NCBI GenBank assembly: GCA_037157565.1
Contig: JAZHRO010000062.1
Location: 8,494,001-8,558,000, forward strand
Direction: 5' to 3'
Length of the DNA stretch: 64,000 bases
From: Thalassia testudinum
Lineage: Eukaryota > Streptophyta > Magnoliopsida > Alismatales > Hydrocharitaceae
A program made the translations under genes and the position numbers. The notes below the pieces were generated by a model. The model saw nothing but the letters and a program-made list of their open reading frames with translations, had not been told where the DNA came from and did no database searches. Each line of letters opens with the position of its first letter. Positions within the stretch are counted from its first letter, which is position 1. Positions 47,049-58,597 of this stretch are shown here, one piece after another.

Positions 47049-47688
47049 ATATCCTACTAGGGGCATGTAAGCACCTTGTGCTGGTTTAGGTGCCATGGGT
47101 GGGATTATCCTGAAATGTTGATTGCCAGGGCTTAAATTTAGTTATAGAACGCCATGGGCAACACTATCTCGAAGTGTCGAAAGCCAGGGTTCTGGGGGTT
47201 ACCATGGGTGGTGCTATCTCAAAGCATCGAATGACAGAGACCCTTCAAGGATTGATGGTGGGGACAAGGGACCCGATACAGACCGTGTTTAGGGCAAATT
47301 CGAGGTTAGATTTAGGGAAAAATAAAAAGAAAAGAGAGAAAACTCTCCAAATGAAAACCTTTCTCTATCTTTTTCTTACAAAAATGCACTGGCAAACTAA
47401 ACCTGGACATGTTACGTCTATGCATGGGTGCTTTAATCGCTGGGGTCAACAAACCTCTGGGCAATTTTTGCGGGCCTTAGAAAACTTTGGGGCAGACTTA
47501 GGATGAAGCTGGTCAGGTGTGGATCTTGGCTGATACTTGAGTACCTCTAGGGCTATTGTTGGTATTCTGATATAATTTCTAGATATGCAGCTTAGTAAGG
47601 CACCTTGACGGATTCATCTGACCTAGAGACCTGGTTTGATCCATATATTATTTTGCTAAGGGACTAGCAAAAGCTAGGCATATGGATA
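47049..47688 (+). other. outer element 3' noncoding region, second part, with hairpin and decayed PPT
   Basis: Three imperfect copies of a roughly 60-70-bp unit containing CCATGGG...CTATCTC...GAAAGCCAGGG lie at 47090-47250. At the end are TTTTGCTAAGGGACTAGCAAAA (47651-47672) and GGCATATGGATA before the TG of the next LTR, in the place of GGCATGGGGGTA in the inner element. This order argues that the LTR starting at 47689 is the 3' LTR of the outer element. Confidence 0.65.
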
Positions 47689-50248
47689 TGGTGGTAACAC
47701 CATCATGAGCCCTAACTAGCCCATTTTAGTTTGGAATAAAGGATAAAAGCTCCTACATATTCATCTGAGGGTTATATCTCCACTTTATTATGTTTTGAGA
47801 AGAGAACAAGAAACTAGGGTTAATTCTGTAATCTTAACAGCAAATCATGAACACAGAATACCCAAGGGGTTTGCTAGGGGTGGATTGAAGGTTAAAAGAG
47901 CATTAAAGTCTAACAAGTGGGTCCATGAAGATAGAAGCGGGGTTTCGCGCATTTGGAGAATTAACAGTATCCAAAAACCCTAATTTCAGACCTACTTAAA
48001 TAACAGAGGTTCTGGTTAGGATAAATTCCATCTAAACCTTCTGAAATTCATATAAAAATATTCCATAAGGTTTGGTAACCTTGGTTTGACCATCTGAACC
48101 TATTTTGACCTCAAACAGAGTCTTAGACAGAAAGTTGCCATAATTTGGAGTTCTATGCAAATTATCCAGTCAAACTTGGTCAAAACTCAAATCCAACTTC
48201 ACCATCAGATTCCTTGGGTCCAAATTAGGTTTGTATCAAAATTTGGGCTCAATCAGAGTCCATCTTGACCTAGTTTGGATTTTGATCCAATCTGACTCTT
48301 TTTCTCTCATTTATACCCCTAATATTTAGAAATAGCCCCCCAACTTCCCTTCGTCTTCTTCAAATGGGTCCCTACCGCCATGGTAGGTGTAAACCCATGA
48401 ACCCAAGCTTCCAATCAAGGATTCCTCCTTGATTGTTTGGTCAATCCCTTCCAAAATTGGAAGGGATGATACTGAGGAAGTCCTAATTCATCTAAACCTA
48501 ATTCTAGACTCCAAATCCCCTCAACAAACTTGTGCGAATCCTTGGATTTCAAGGATCTTCTTCATGAAAATCCGAGCTTCTCTTGCTTGTTTCCAATCTT
48601 GGAAGTTTGCTTGAAGCTCTATAAAAGCTTCCCCAACGCATAATCGTGCTCCTTAGCAAGTTTTGGCCAAAGAAACCCCTCTTCCTTCCTTCTCTGACCA
48701 CCTTCGCACCTTGCTCTGGCAACCCTCTCCATCCTCCTCTTCTGGCCAGCCATCAAATTGGATGGCCCTCTGCCTTCCCCTCTCAAGTCCTCTCCTCGCC
48801 AGCCATAGCAGGGGTTTCCTCCCTCATCGTCATCGTCGCTCCACCTCACCGAACTCCATCTTCTTCAGCTCCGGCTTGCCAATGCTGATGCTATTCGTCC
48901 GCCTCCTTCCCCCCCCAAGTCCCTCTATCTCTTCCTCTTTCTCTCTACTTCCTTTCCACATACTCACAACACCCTCACAACCACTGTATCGCTCACTACA
49001 TCACCTTCGTCCTCTACTCCAGCGACACTTCGACAAAGCATCTATGACGCCACACACCTCCAAACATCCCCACACCACCTCCACGAGCTTTTCCACACCA
49101 CCCACTACAAAAGGCCTCAATCAATTTCACCTTCCGCCCACTGAAACTCCTCCCCAATCATCGCCTTCTCCGCTCGTTGTCTTCGTCGCTGTTGACCCTT
49201 CTCAGACCACCATACACCACACGATGAACACCACTGCACTCACCGCTTCACGGAGAAGCTTTTGAACGTATTTGATGTGGCCAAAAGGTCATTTTCATGG
49301 GTGCAGGTATCTGCTGGACCTCTACCACTGCCCTCGACTTCTCTAGCTTTGTTCGCCATCCTCCAACCATAAACCCTCCAGATTCCAACTCCAGGCTTCA
49401 CGGCTGATCTCCAGATCTTCCTCCAGGGGTTCAATTGGACTCCGTAGGTTCTTCCTTTGACTAAAATCCGTGCTTCAACCTCCAGCTGCGCGCGAGCAAG
49501 ACTATGGGACATTTAGTCCTACATTGTAAATTCTAAATCCGTTTGGGCAAGATATAAGGATTTGTCTCCTTGACCCCTCGCCCAAGACATAGGGGTTGGG
49601 TCCCTATTAACCCCTCACATCAGCTTACCCGACCAAGCACTCCTCGCTTGAGATCCATGCCCTTAAGCCTGGTCCTGTTCACACCCGGTTACCCACCTGA
49701 TTACCTGGCTAAACCTGGGTCTTTGAGAGAAAGAAGAGAAACAAAGGGAGAGAGGGTCTTCTCTCTCTACCCGTAGCCGATCCTGAGGCGTTTGCCTCTA
49801 TGCTGTGGTTGCCTCTCTCTCTTAAGGCACGGAGGAAAGAGGAGGCCGCTGCCTCTTCTGTTGGAGCTGAGTTGAGCCTTGAGCAATTTAAGACATCTAA
49901 TCTCTAGTGCCTTAGTTCTAAATACTGTTAAGATATTGGTTGACGTGGGATATTTGATTGAGAATTACTGTTCAAATATTTGAGATACTTGAGCTTAACT
50001 TCAAAGGGTTAATTGGTGATTCAAATCACCATTTTAACCCATTCTTTTTGCACTGTGATACTTGATTTATCTATATATCATTTTGAGTTGTTCTAAATAA
50101 AGCTTTGATTATAATTGTTATATTTCTTGTGATTAGTGAGATTGAATTGCCATTAATTATTTCTTGTGTTCGACCTCAGATTCTTCTTTGATTCTGAGTT
50201 ATAAATTTAAATGTTTTTGAGCAATTGAGGCTTTGCTATAACGAAACA
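47689..50248 (+). mobile_element. LTR, family Y copy 3, probable 3' LTR of the outer Athila-like element
   Basis: Begins TGGTGGTAACACCATCATGAG. TATA box TATAAAAG at 48620-48627. USE-like/TATA pair at 49516-49557. AATAAAG near 50098 and TGTGTTCGACCTCAG near 50165. The right end is put at ACGAAACA (50248) by analogy; no PBS or TSD confirms it. More diverged than copies 1 and 2. The 200-codon frame at 48663 is low-complexity and unsupported. Confidence 0.7.
49516..49557 (+). promoter_or_regulatory. USE-like plus TATA-like pair (Y copy 3)
   Basis: GTCCTACATTG (49516-49526), 24 nt, GATATAA (49551-49557). Two bases off the USE consensus; spacing kept. Confidence 0.4.
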
Positions 50249-51299
50249 ACTTAAAACTCCCCGATAGCACGTAAACACTTAGGATTTCTCACTTGTTTCG
50301 AATATTTAGCCTATTTCTATTTTGAATTTCAAATTGCACATAAAAGCAAAGTTATTGCTCTCAAAATCAGCTTTCAAATGCAACTTAAATCACTCATTTT
50401 CGATTTGAAATGAAAATGTTATGTTCAAAATATTAAAAATGTGTTAGGCTATTACGAATTTTGAGATTAAGCTTAAGATTGGGAATATGATTTGGTTTAG
50501 GATTTTAAGATAGAGATTTTGGTAAGTAATTTAGGATCGTATGATTTAGATCTAGTGGTGAATAGATTATAATGTGTTTTTGGTCATCCAAAATGGTATT
50601 TATTAGAGATGGTCAAATAATATTTGTTGGGTTAGGATATAGGAATAGGTTCAGTATATTTTTTTAGATAATCATAAGTTGGGTTTGATTAATATTGGAC
50701 AACCAATTAAGGTGGAAAGTTTAGGTATGGTAGCTAGCTAAACTAGGAGGGATTGGGTTCCTGATTGGACTAGGTCTATGGTCTAATTGGACTAGGGTTT
50801 AGGTTGGAAATTAACTCAACCTCTCTACACAATTGAACTCAATTCGATTTCTCTTCTCTATTAAGCTCCAATCTATTGCATACCTGGCACCTACACATAT
50901 ACAAACAAGCACATTATGGCATCAGGTATTGATAAGGGAAATATTACATAAAATTCAAAAGAATGCACTATTTATAAAAGTGCTGCTAAATGACTAATCT
51001 AACTTAATCTAATGTAGTATGACCTAATTTACCCTTAAATTAACAATACTTAGGCATAGATTATGTCAATAAATATAGAAATATTAGCCCCCACTTATTT
51101 CACAGAAAGGGACAACTTACCCATGCCTGATTACACACCCCATGCCTGATTACGCCAGTTTATCATCATTTTTATTCATTAAAACAAACCTAGCTCTTAG
51201 GATTTTACTCCGCAAATGGGTTTATGGGTTGCATTTAGGCATAAATTAGGTTAGGCATGCATTTTACTTTTTATTGTCTTTTTGATATGTTTTTGTGAG
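50249..51299. other. noncoding interval, not assigned
   Basis: About 1 kb of AT-rich DNA. The only features noted are CCCCGATAGCACG at about 50260 (reverse of a motif in the leader at 15598) and a short direct repeat CATGCCTGATTAC (51124 and 51144). No coding frame. Confidence 0.4.
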
Positions 51300-52569
51300 T
51301 GTTAGGGATAAACAGATTGTCAGATCCCTAGAACCCTAGCACTCAGGAATGCAATTGGTGAAAGAGAAACTCAAACCAGCTGGAACTCAGCTTGATCTAG
51401 CTCACCATAGCTGGAATCTAGCTCACTTGAGCTAGGGTTAGCTCATCCCAGCTCCATTCAACTCATCTCAGCTGAATGACAGCTCAAGAGAGCTCATCTT
51501 AACTCACCTTAGCTCAAGTCAGCTCAGATCCAGCTCAACTTAGCTAAATCTAGCTCATCTCAGCTCCCATCAGTTCATTGGGAGCTCTAGCTAGCTCAAC
51601 TGAGTTGACTGGAGTTCACCTCAGCTCAGGACCAGCTACATCCAACTCCACTCAACTCCAGCCAGCTGAAGATGACTTCATCTTAGCTCAGGAAGCTCAA
51701 GTCTAGCTCCTGGGGACTCAACTTAGCTCAACTTAGTTGAGCTAAGCTACCTTAGCTACCTCAACTAGCTAGGTCCTCCCTGGGAGCGTCAGACCCAGCT
51801 CACCTCAGCTCATTTCAGCAGAAGCCAGCTTGCTTTAGCTTGGCTTAGTAGCTAGCAAAGAACTAGTAAGCTAAGCTAGCTAAAGTAGCTCCATGCCACC
51901 CTCTTCAGTAGTTGCTAGCTCCAGTTTAGCTCCAGACTTCTTCAGTCTAGCTCCTCCCCTCAAACCCTAGCTCTAATTGCCTCCTCCTCTACTCTATAAC
52001 TAGCTAAGCTAGCTTAGCTTAGCTAAGCTCTAGCTCCATTGGCCATTCACCACCCTAAAACCCTACCTAACTAGCTCCACCAACTAGCCCTACCTAAGCT
52101 CCACCTAAGCTACCTAGTCCACTCCACTCTTGGCACCAACCTAGGCATCCCTTCACTCCATCACCACCACCAAAAGACACCCCATTCTTGGCTCCAAAAC
52201 CACCTATAACTACCCCCATTTTGGTGAAAACTTTTCCCTCCAAAAATCCCCCCATCTTAACCTTACACATACCCCTTCAAGCCATCACCACCCTATACCT
52301 ACCCCCCCTTCTAGAAGCCCCCATAGTTGGTGCCAAAACCATGGCACCTCTCCATGGTGGCGCCAACCTATGGTGCCTCTCCACCACCACCTCCCTTAAG
52401 GTGGCGCCAAACACCCTCTATAATAGGATCACCTAACTACCTCTTAGAACCCATCCTAGCCCTACATCTAACCCACGCCAACTACCCCCTTCTCCACCTC
52501 TATAAAATCCCTCCTAACCACCACTGAAAAAATCATCCTCCATTTTAGTTTAGTCTACCATGTACCCAT
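51300..52569 (+). mobile_element. AGCT-rich LTR 'Z', plus copy, first part
   Basis: The reverse complement matches 63100-64000. Dense AGCTCA/TAGCT words (51370-52090), then GTGGCGCCAAC-type words, TATAAAA at 52501-52507 and CATCATCCTCCATT. Interrupted at 52569 after ACCCA and continues at 60273. The left edge is not determined because the partner copy leaves the window. Confidence 0.65.
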
Positions 52570-54758
52570 TGATGGGAACACCATCATGAGCCATAACTAG
52601 CTCAATTTGATTTGATTAAGTCATTAAATGCTCCTACATAACCGTCAGAAGGCCATAATTCACTGCATAGTCATTCTGAGAGAAAGACAAGAAAATAGGG
52701 TTAAAACTGTAATTTTAATAGTATATCTCAATTGCAGTACAATCACGGGTTTTATCAGGGGTTAAATAAAGATCAAATGGTCCTAAAAGTCTAACAAGTG
52801 GGTTAGAACAGACATAAAAAGGTTTTCGCGTGTCTTAAGAATTAAATGACTTCTGAAACTCTAAAAACAAACCCGCTCAATTAACTAAGGTTATAGTCAG
52901 GATAAAATTCATCTAAACCCTCTAAAATTCATAGAAAAATATTCTTTAGGGTGTGTATCTTCAATTTGACCATCAAAACCCGTCTTGACCCAAAACAGGG
53001 TCCTAAACAGACATTTGCCCTACTTTGGATTTTTACATAAATTACTCAGTCAAACTAGGTCAAAACCCAAATCTAACTTTACCATTGGATTCCTTGGGTC
53101 CAAATTAGGTTTGAACCAAAATTTGGACCCAGTCTGAGACCATCTTAACCTAGTTTGCAATTTAGTCTTGTCTGAATCTTTTCTCTCACACACATGCCCC
53201 TAACTTTCAAAATTCTTTCAAAAAGGTCCCTATCTTTGGTCATCTTCCTTACACGCAGGTCCTCACGCCAATTTTGTAAGGTTAAACCTTCACCGTCGAG
53301 CTTCGAGCGAGGATTTCTCGCTCGATTCTCAATCAATCTCTTTCAAAATTGATACAGGGATTTCTTGTGAAATTGCCATCCTTTTGAGCCACACCTTGGG
53401 CTCTACGTCTTTCCCAAAAGGTCATGCGAACCTTTCAAAGGTTCGGGTATCCAACATGTGGGTGACCTTTCAAGCTTGGAAGCTTCTTTCCAAGCTTGGA
53501 AGGGCTTCCTATGGCCTATAAAAGAACCCCTGTTGCATTCCGCTTCTTTTTAGTAAGTTTTGGCCTAAGAAATCCTCCTCTACTCCATCTCCAGCCACCT
53601 TTGAACTTAGCTTCGGCGACTCCTCTCCCCTCTCCTCCTCTAGTCGTCCAACCATCAAATTGGACGACCGACTAGCTTCCCCTCATCCTCGCGAACCACT
53701 CCGATCAAAGAGAGGTCATGCCTCTACCTCAGTCGACGTCGTTGCCTCGCCAATCTCTTCTCCTTCTCCGACTCTGGTCTACCACCACTGGTTGCCTCTG
53801 CCCCTTTACCTCGTCCCTAAGTCCCTCTATCTCTCCCTTTTCCTCTCTACATTATTCTCCCACTCTTGCAACACATGCACGACCACCGATTCTCCCTCAA
53901 TGCCGTCACCTTCCTCCGCTCTAGAGACACCACCGGCGAAGGCTTTCGTCCGCTACACACATCCATCCCCCTCGCCAACTAGCCCACGACCTCCGCCTCG
54001 ACCCAAGGGCCAAAAACCCTTTATCAATTTCACTGATTCATCACCCAAACTCACCCCCGAACAACCCATCACCATACCTTCGGTCCCAACTCCGTCCTAC
54101 CACCACAGCCACTCCCACTCCACACTGAACCCCTCACCACATTCGCTGTCCCAAGGCGATCCCTCTGGACTATTTTGACGTGCCCGTAAGGCCGTATTTT
54201 GAGTTTTACGTGTTCCTTAGACAGCCGCTACCGCCTCCGCCTTCTCCGACTTCGACAGCCTTGTTCTCGCAGTATTCTTCCTCGCCTCCACGCTAGGTGG
54301 TGCGGAATCCCTTCAGCTGCAGTTCCAGACTCTTGATTGAAGTAGCTAGTGCCTTCCTTATCCACAATTGCAAGCTTGATGTGCTGCTGTTGACGCACGA
54401 AGAAGCTGTGGGACTTTAGTCCCACATCTTAGGTTGCTGAACCACATGCATGGCTTAAGTTGATTTTATGCATTTGCTTGGTTGCCTCAGCACGCACAGG
54501 GGGTGAGGTCCCTGCACGCATGCGCATACCACGCCCTCGCCCGCGCTCACGCCTCGCAGGTCTAGGCTTGGTTCGTTTACCTGGATACCCGGGTCTGGTC
54601 TGGTTTGTTGGTTTTGAGAGAGGAAGAAGAGAAAAAGGAGAGGAGAGGGGGGTTTTTCTCTGTCGCCCTCCTCTCAACATTCGTGAGATATGAGAGAGGC
54701 CTTTGCCTCTGCTGGCGTGCTGAGTCCTATGCTGTGCTTTCTCTGAAGCTGAGGGAAG
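52570..54758 (+). mobile_element. LTR, family Y copy 4, right end lost
   Basis: Begins TGATGGGAACACCATCATGAG. TATAAAAG at 53517-53524. USE/TATA pair at 54419-54459. Breaks off at 54758, where a Copia LTR begins; about 0.4 kb of its right end, judged from copy 3, is not found after the Copia element. The 172-codon frame at 53660 is Ser/Pro/Thr low-complexity. Confidence 0.78.
54419..54459 (+). promoter_or_regulatory. USE-like plus TATA-like pair (Y copy 4)
   Basis: GTCCCACATCT (54419-54429), 24 nt, then CTTAAG (54454-54459), aligned with TTTAAA of copies 1 and 2. It is preceded by TGTGGGACTTT, which can pair with AGTCCCACA. Confidence 0.45.
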
Positions 54759-56492
54759 TGTTGGTGCTAGAGCACCACGATCATTTGTTTTGATGATAAC
54801 AAAACACGTGTTATTTAACATTTGCAATTTGAGTCCTAGATTTCAGGTCAATTACAAATGTGGACGTGTTTAGACGGAGTTCGAGCTCGCATCCAGGACG
54901 GATTGGAGGAGCTTGACGGAAAACAGAGGAGGTTCGCGTGGAGCGAAAGATTGAAGATGGAAGGAAATGAAGAATAGGATAGATTTCCTTCTTTTGTACT
55001 TGTTGTATTTTTCGTTTCTTTTGTTGCTCTTTATTTCCTTAGAAATTATGTTAAAGAGCCTCAAAGAACCCTAACAGTAGTCCTAGGAACACCGTCACAA
55101 CCCTAGGATACTTAGGTTTTCTGTAGAATACTTAGAAAACCAATATAGGGTTCAAACAGCACTTCCAGACGTCTAATTCCCAAATCAGACGTCTGATAAA
55201 GTATTTTAAGACGTCTGACTGTTGTTTCAGACGTCTGATAACTGTAAGGCTGTACGTACTTAGTTCTGTCTGATGAAATCAGACGTCCAGACCTTAGACC
55301 AGACGTCTTAGAAGACGTCTGATGACTTTGCCAGACGTCCAATTAGTGGACCGTTGGCTGGCTTAGCAAACACTCAAGATTATGACCGTTAGGGCCTTAT
55401 CAGACGTCCTTAGGTCTTTCCAGACGTCTGATAAATGACCGTTTTGCCTCGGCTGACCCAAAATCTCTTCTCAGAGATTTTCTAGCCGTTGCAACGTTTG
55501 GAAATCAATTCCCACAGTAAAAGTAGGTTTCCAGACGTCCATACATAGTGACAGACGTCCTGTATGTCGTCTGATGGACTTGCGTAAAAACCCTGTTTAC
55601 ATCTGATTCAAGTCAGGGAGAGACCCGCCCAAAATCAGACGTCTGGCCTTGGAATCAGACGTCTTAAAGTGAAGTTCCAGACGTCTGATGCCAGAATTAG
55701 ACGTCTGATAAGCCTGTCAAGTGTAATCATTGTCCTGATTTCGGCCTGATTCTCTTGGGCTTTGTTCCCAACGGCTATAGAACCTTTCCTAAGCCTTCAA
55801 AGCCTTCCTAAGGCCTCTATAAATAGAGGGGAGCCTTTACACACCAATACAACAAGAGAGACACAAGACACAACAAGAGAAACACAAGACACACTTAAGC
55901 AACATAGTTCCACTCTCTTGTGTCCTAGCTAACTCTTGCTCTCCAAGCTCAAGCTCCATTCTCTTGAGAGCATCAAGCCTTCGCGCACCCGCTCTCCCGC
56001 CGTTGTTCACGAGAGCGACATTGCGCCGTTGCGTGGCTCACGCACCCGCGTCATCGTCGACGCACTCCTTGCAAAGGGGAGTTTCCTAAATCCTATAAAG
56101 GCCTAGGTTTATTACTTTGTTGGCTCTATAGGTTTGTTGTTTTATTTTATCTTTGTCTTTTGGTTGGGTATTCGCCTTGCGAATTCCCGTCTCCTTCGTG
56201 GGACAAAATCCTTCTCGTGGAGAGAAGGGGTTGAGGAACGCTACCCTCGTACTTGTAGCGTGGTTGTACTGAGGTTGAATCACCCTCGTTTTAAAGTGAT
56301 TCGGTTAGTGGATTTGATCAACTAGGTTGATCGGAAAATCCTAACTCGAGAGGGTTAGGTGGTGGTTTTCACCCGGTTTAGGTTTCCACCTAAAAACATT
56401 TGTGTACTTGTGCGATTGATTTTTTGTGAGATTGCTTTATATTTTATTTCCGCATTTATTACGTCACCCCTCCTGGTAGGGAAGAAATTTCA
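54759..56492 (+). mobile_element. Copia 5' LTR
   Basis: 1734 bp, TGTTGGTGCTAGAGCACC to AAATTTCA. The GGTGCTAGAGCACC start is itself palindromic. It carries 16 AGACGTC words between 55166 and 55711, and CTATAAATAGAG (TATA box) near 55817. Confidence 0.92.
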
Positions 56493-56494
56493 GT

Positions 56495-56506
56495 TGGTAT
56501 CAGAGC
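56495..56506 (+). promoter_or_regulatory. Copia primer-binding site, initiator tRNA-Met
   Basis: TGGTATCAGAGC, the usual PBS of plant Copia elements, two bases after the LTR. Confidence 0.92.
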
Positions 56507-56550
56507 AGGTCTCGCGAAATCGGCGTTACAAACCGGCGAGAATCTAGATC

Positions 56551-57579
56551 ATGGAGGGAAGCATAGCCACAATCAGAATCTCCGAAGGGCAGTCAGCCGT
56601 CCGACCACCCTACTTTGACGGGAACAACTACAGCTACTGGAAGCTGAGGATGAGGATGTGGCTTCAAGCCACGGACTTCGCTCTATGGGGACGTTGCGAA
56701 GCCTCATACGAGATCCCGGAGCGACCGGACGCAGGATACTCGCAGCAGCAGATTCGGGAACTCTCGCTCAACGCGAAAACAATGAACGCGTTGTATTGCG
56801 CGCTCAGCCCGGAGGAGTTCAACAGAATCTCGCAATGCGCCACCGCATACGAGATTTGGCACACACTTGAGGTAACTCACGAAGGTACCTCTAAGGTAAA
56901 AACTTCTAAAATTAATTTACTTTCTCAAGAATTTGAATCTTTTTCTATGAAACCTAACGAGTCTTTAAGTGAGATGAACACTAGGTTCACTCTCATTGTA
57001 AATAATTTGAAAGCATTAGGGAAGACCTTCATCAAGGGGGAGCTTCAAGGGAAGCTTCTTCGTTCCCTTGGACCGGAATGGGAACAGAAAGTCACCACCA
57101 TCGAGGAGGCGAACGAAGCAGAGGAGCTCAACATGGAAGATCTCCTAGGCAATCTAATGGCCTACGAGACAAAGTTGAAGCAGAAGAAGAAGGATACACC
57201 GGAGCCCAAACTGAAGAAGACTCTCGCCTTCAGAGCCGCGTCGGATAGCGAGGTAAGTTCCGACAACGAAGACTTTAGAATTTTACTTAAAAATTTTTCC
57301 AAGTTTTGTAGGGAATTAAAGAAAGAGAAAAAGGAGAAGGAAAGCCCGAGACGTTGCTACCATTGCAACGAGAAAGGGCACTTACGACCAGAGTGCACTC
57401 TTCTCAAAAAGAAGAAAAAGGAAAAGAAATCTAAGAAGAAGGCGTTCCAAGCCACTTGGGACGATTCCAGCTCGGAGGAAGAAGAAGAAGAAAAGGAAGA
57501 AACCGCTTGCTTTGGTTTCATGGCCAGAGAAGCAACAGCGACAGCGAAAGCGGAAGCGACGACAGCGACAACGAGGTAA
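56551..57579 (+). CDS. Copia gag (capsid and zinc knuckle)
   Basis: 342 codons from ATG at 56551, 45 bases after the PBS. N-part: PPYFDGNNYSYWKLRMRMWLQATDFALW (UBN2/DUF4219-type start). Mid: YEIWHTLEVTHEGTSKVKTSKINLLSQEFESFSMKPNESLSEM and LLRSLGPEWEQKVTTIEEA (UBN2 capsid core). C-part: zinc knuckle CYHCNEKGHLRPEC (CX2CX4HX4C) at about residues 269-282, then Lys-rich and acidic stretches. Would form the particle and bind element RNA. The last 15 or so codons are out of frame: the family text (DSESGSDDSDNEVNFD) is in another frame from about 57530, so a small indel has cut the protein short. Confidence 0.9.
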   Translation: MEGSIATIRISEGQSAVRPPYFDGNNYSYWKLRMRMWLQATDFALWGRCEASYEIPERPDAGYSQQQIRELSLNAKTMNALYCALSPEEFNRISQCATAYEIWHTLEVTHEGTSKVKTSKINLLSQEFESFSMKPNESLSEMNTRFTLIVNNLKALGKTFIKGELQGKLLRSLGPEWEQKVTTIEEANEAEELNMEDLLGNLMAYETKLKQKKKDTPEPKLKKTLAFRAASDSEVSSDNEDFRILLKNFSKFCRELKKEKKEKESPRRCYHCNEKGHLRPECTLLKKKKKEKKSKKKAFQATWDDSSSEEEEEEKEETACFGFMAREATATAKAEATTATTR

Positions 57580-58163
57580 ATTTCGATTTACAAGAAGCTT
57601 TTAATGAACTATTTGAGATTAGTAAATCACTTAAAATAGAAAACAAAAGTATTAAAAAGAACCTTAGTTTTCTTAAAAATGAAAATGATAGGTTAGAAAA
57701 ACAACTTAAGGACATAGAAGCTAATCCTAGAATTGATAACCTATTATTATAAAATCAAGACCTCATCAATGAAAATAATAAATTGATTGAGGAAAATGAT
57801 AGTCTAAAAAGAGAAATTTCTGATTTAAAGACTAAGATCAATACTATAGAAAAAGAAATTGCATGTCTTAGGGAAAGCTCTAACAAACTAATCAACAAAG
57901 TAGATGATTTATATAGCCCTAAGATTGAGAAAGGATCTCCATCAAGGAGACCCGCTAACAGATCCGGATCCAAGCTCACTTGGATACCGAAGAAAAAATT
58001 AGAATCTTGTTTTGTAGGGTTCAGGGATGACTACAACATAAAGGACTGGACCTACAAACTCAAGTCTGGTCAACTCGAGTTGGGAGAACCAAGGAGTAGA
58101 CCAAGGAGGAGAACAAGAAGACCGACGAGACGGCGAACAAACGACGGACCCGCCGCACGTTGA
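57530..58163 (+). pseudogene. Copia gag C-terminal coiled-coil region
   Basis: A continuous frame, shifted from 56551-57579, gives NEVNFDLQEAFNELFEISKSLKIENKSIKKNLSFLKNENDRLEKQL. After a TAA at 57750-57752 it continues with NENNKLIEENDSLKREISDLKTKINTIEKEIACLRESSNKL, a long heptad coiled coil. It ends with SGSKLTWIPKKKLESC and an Arg-rich tail to 58163. LTW(I/V)PK marks the end of gag in Sirevirus-like elements. The pol that should follow is absent. Confidence 0.82.
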
Positions 58164-58356
58164 CCACTAGATTGGAGACCGGCGCCGATGCCCGGGCCTC
58201 CAAGCTACGGATGGGAGCCCCATCCGATGTGGCATCCACCACCACCATTTGGGCCATTTTATTGGCCATGGTAGGTGAGGTAAAATTCTTAACCCTATCT
58301 TTTTATAAGCATTTAGATAGTGGGAGTTAAAATTAATGAGCTAATTGTCAATTTTT

Positions 58357-58597
58357 AAGGGGGAGATATAAGGTAGCTAAATTTCCTTTAGAAAGGGGGA
58401 GAAAAATAATAGCTATCTCATTGTTACAAAAAGGGGGAGGACATTACCTTTGTCAAAAGAAACTCATAGAAGAGCATGTTTTAAGGGGGAGTTATAGGAA
58501 ATGTAAAACCAATCAAACCTTTTTGATAATGTCAAAAAGGGGGAGGATTTTTATGCATTATTATTTATGGTTTTGTCATCATCAAAAAGGGGGAGAT
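58357..58597 (+). repeat. array of polypurine tracts before the Copia 3' LTR
   Basis: AAGGGGGAG recurs at least six times (about 58359, 58393, 58431, 58481, 58537 and 58586), the last abutting the LTR. Multiple PPTs here are a known Sirevirus feature. Confidence 0.88.

Noticed and set aside
48663..49265. 200-codon Ser/Pro/Thr frame, and a similar one at 53660-54178
   Set aside because: Both lie at the same place in Y copies 3 and 4 but are not alignable as protein and are low-complexity.
55166..55711. Regularly repeated CAGACGTCTGAT words considered as a CRISPR-like or tandem array
   Set aside because: Spacing is irregular and the intervening sequence belongs to a Copia LTR in a plant genome; no CRISPR context.
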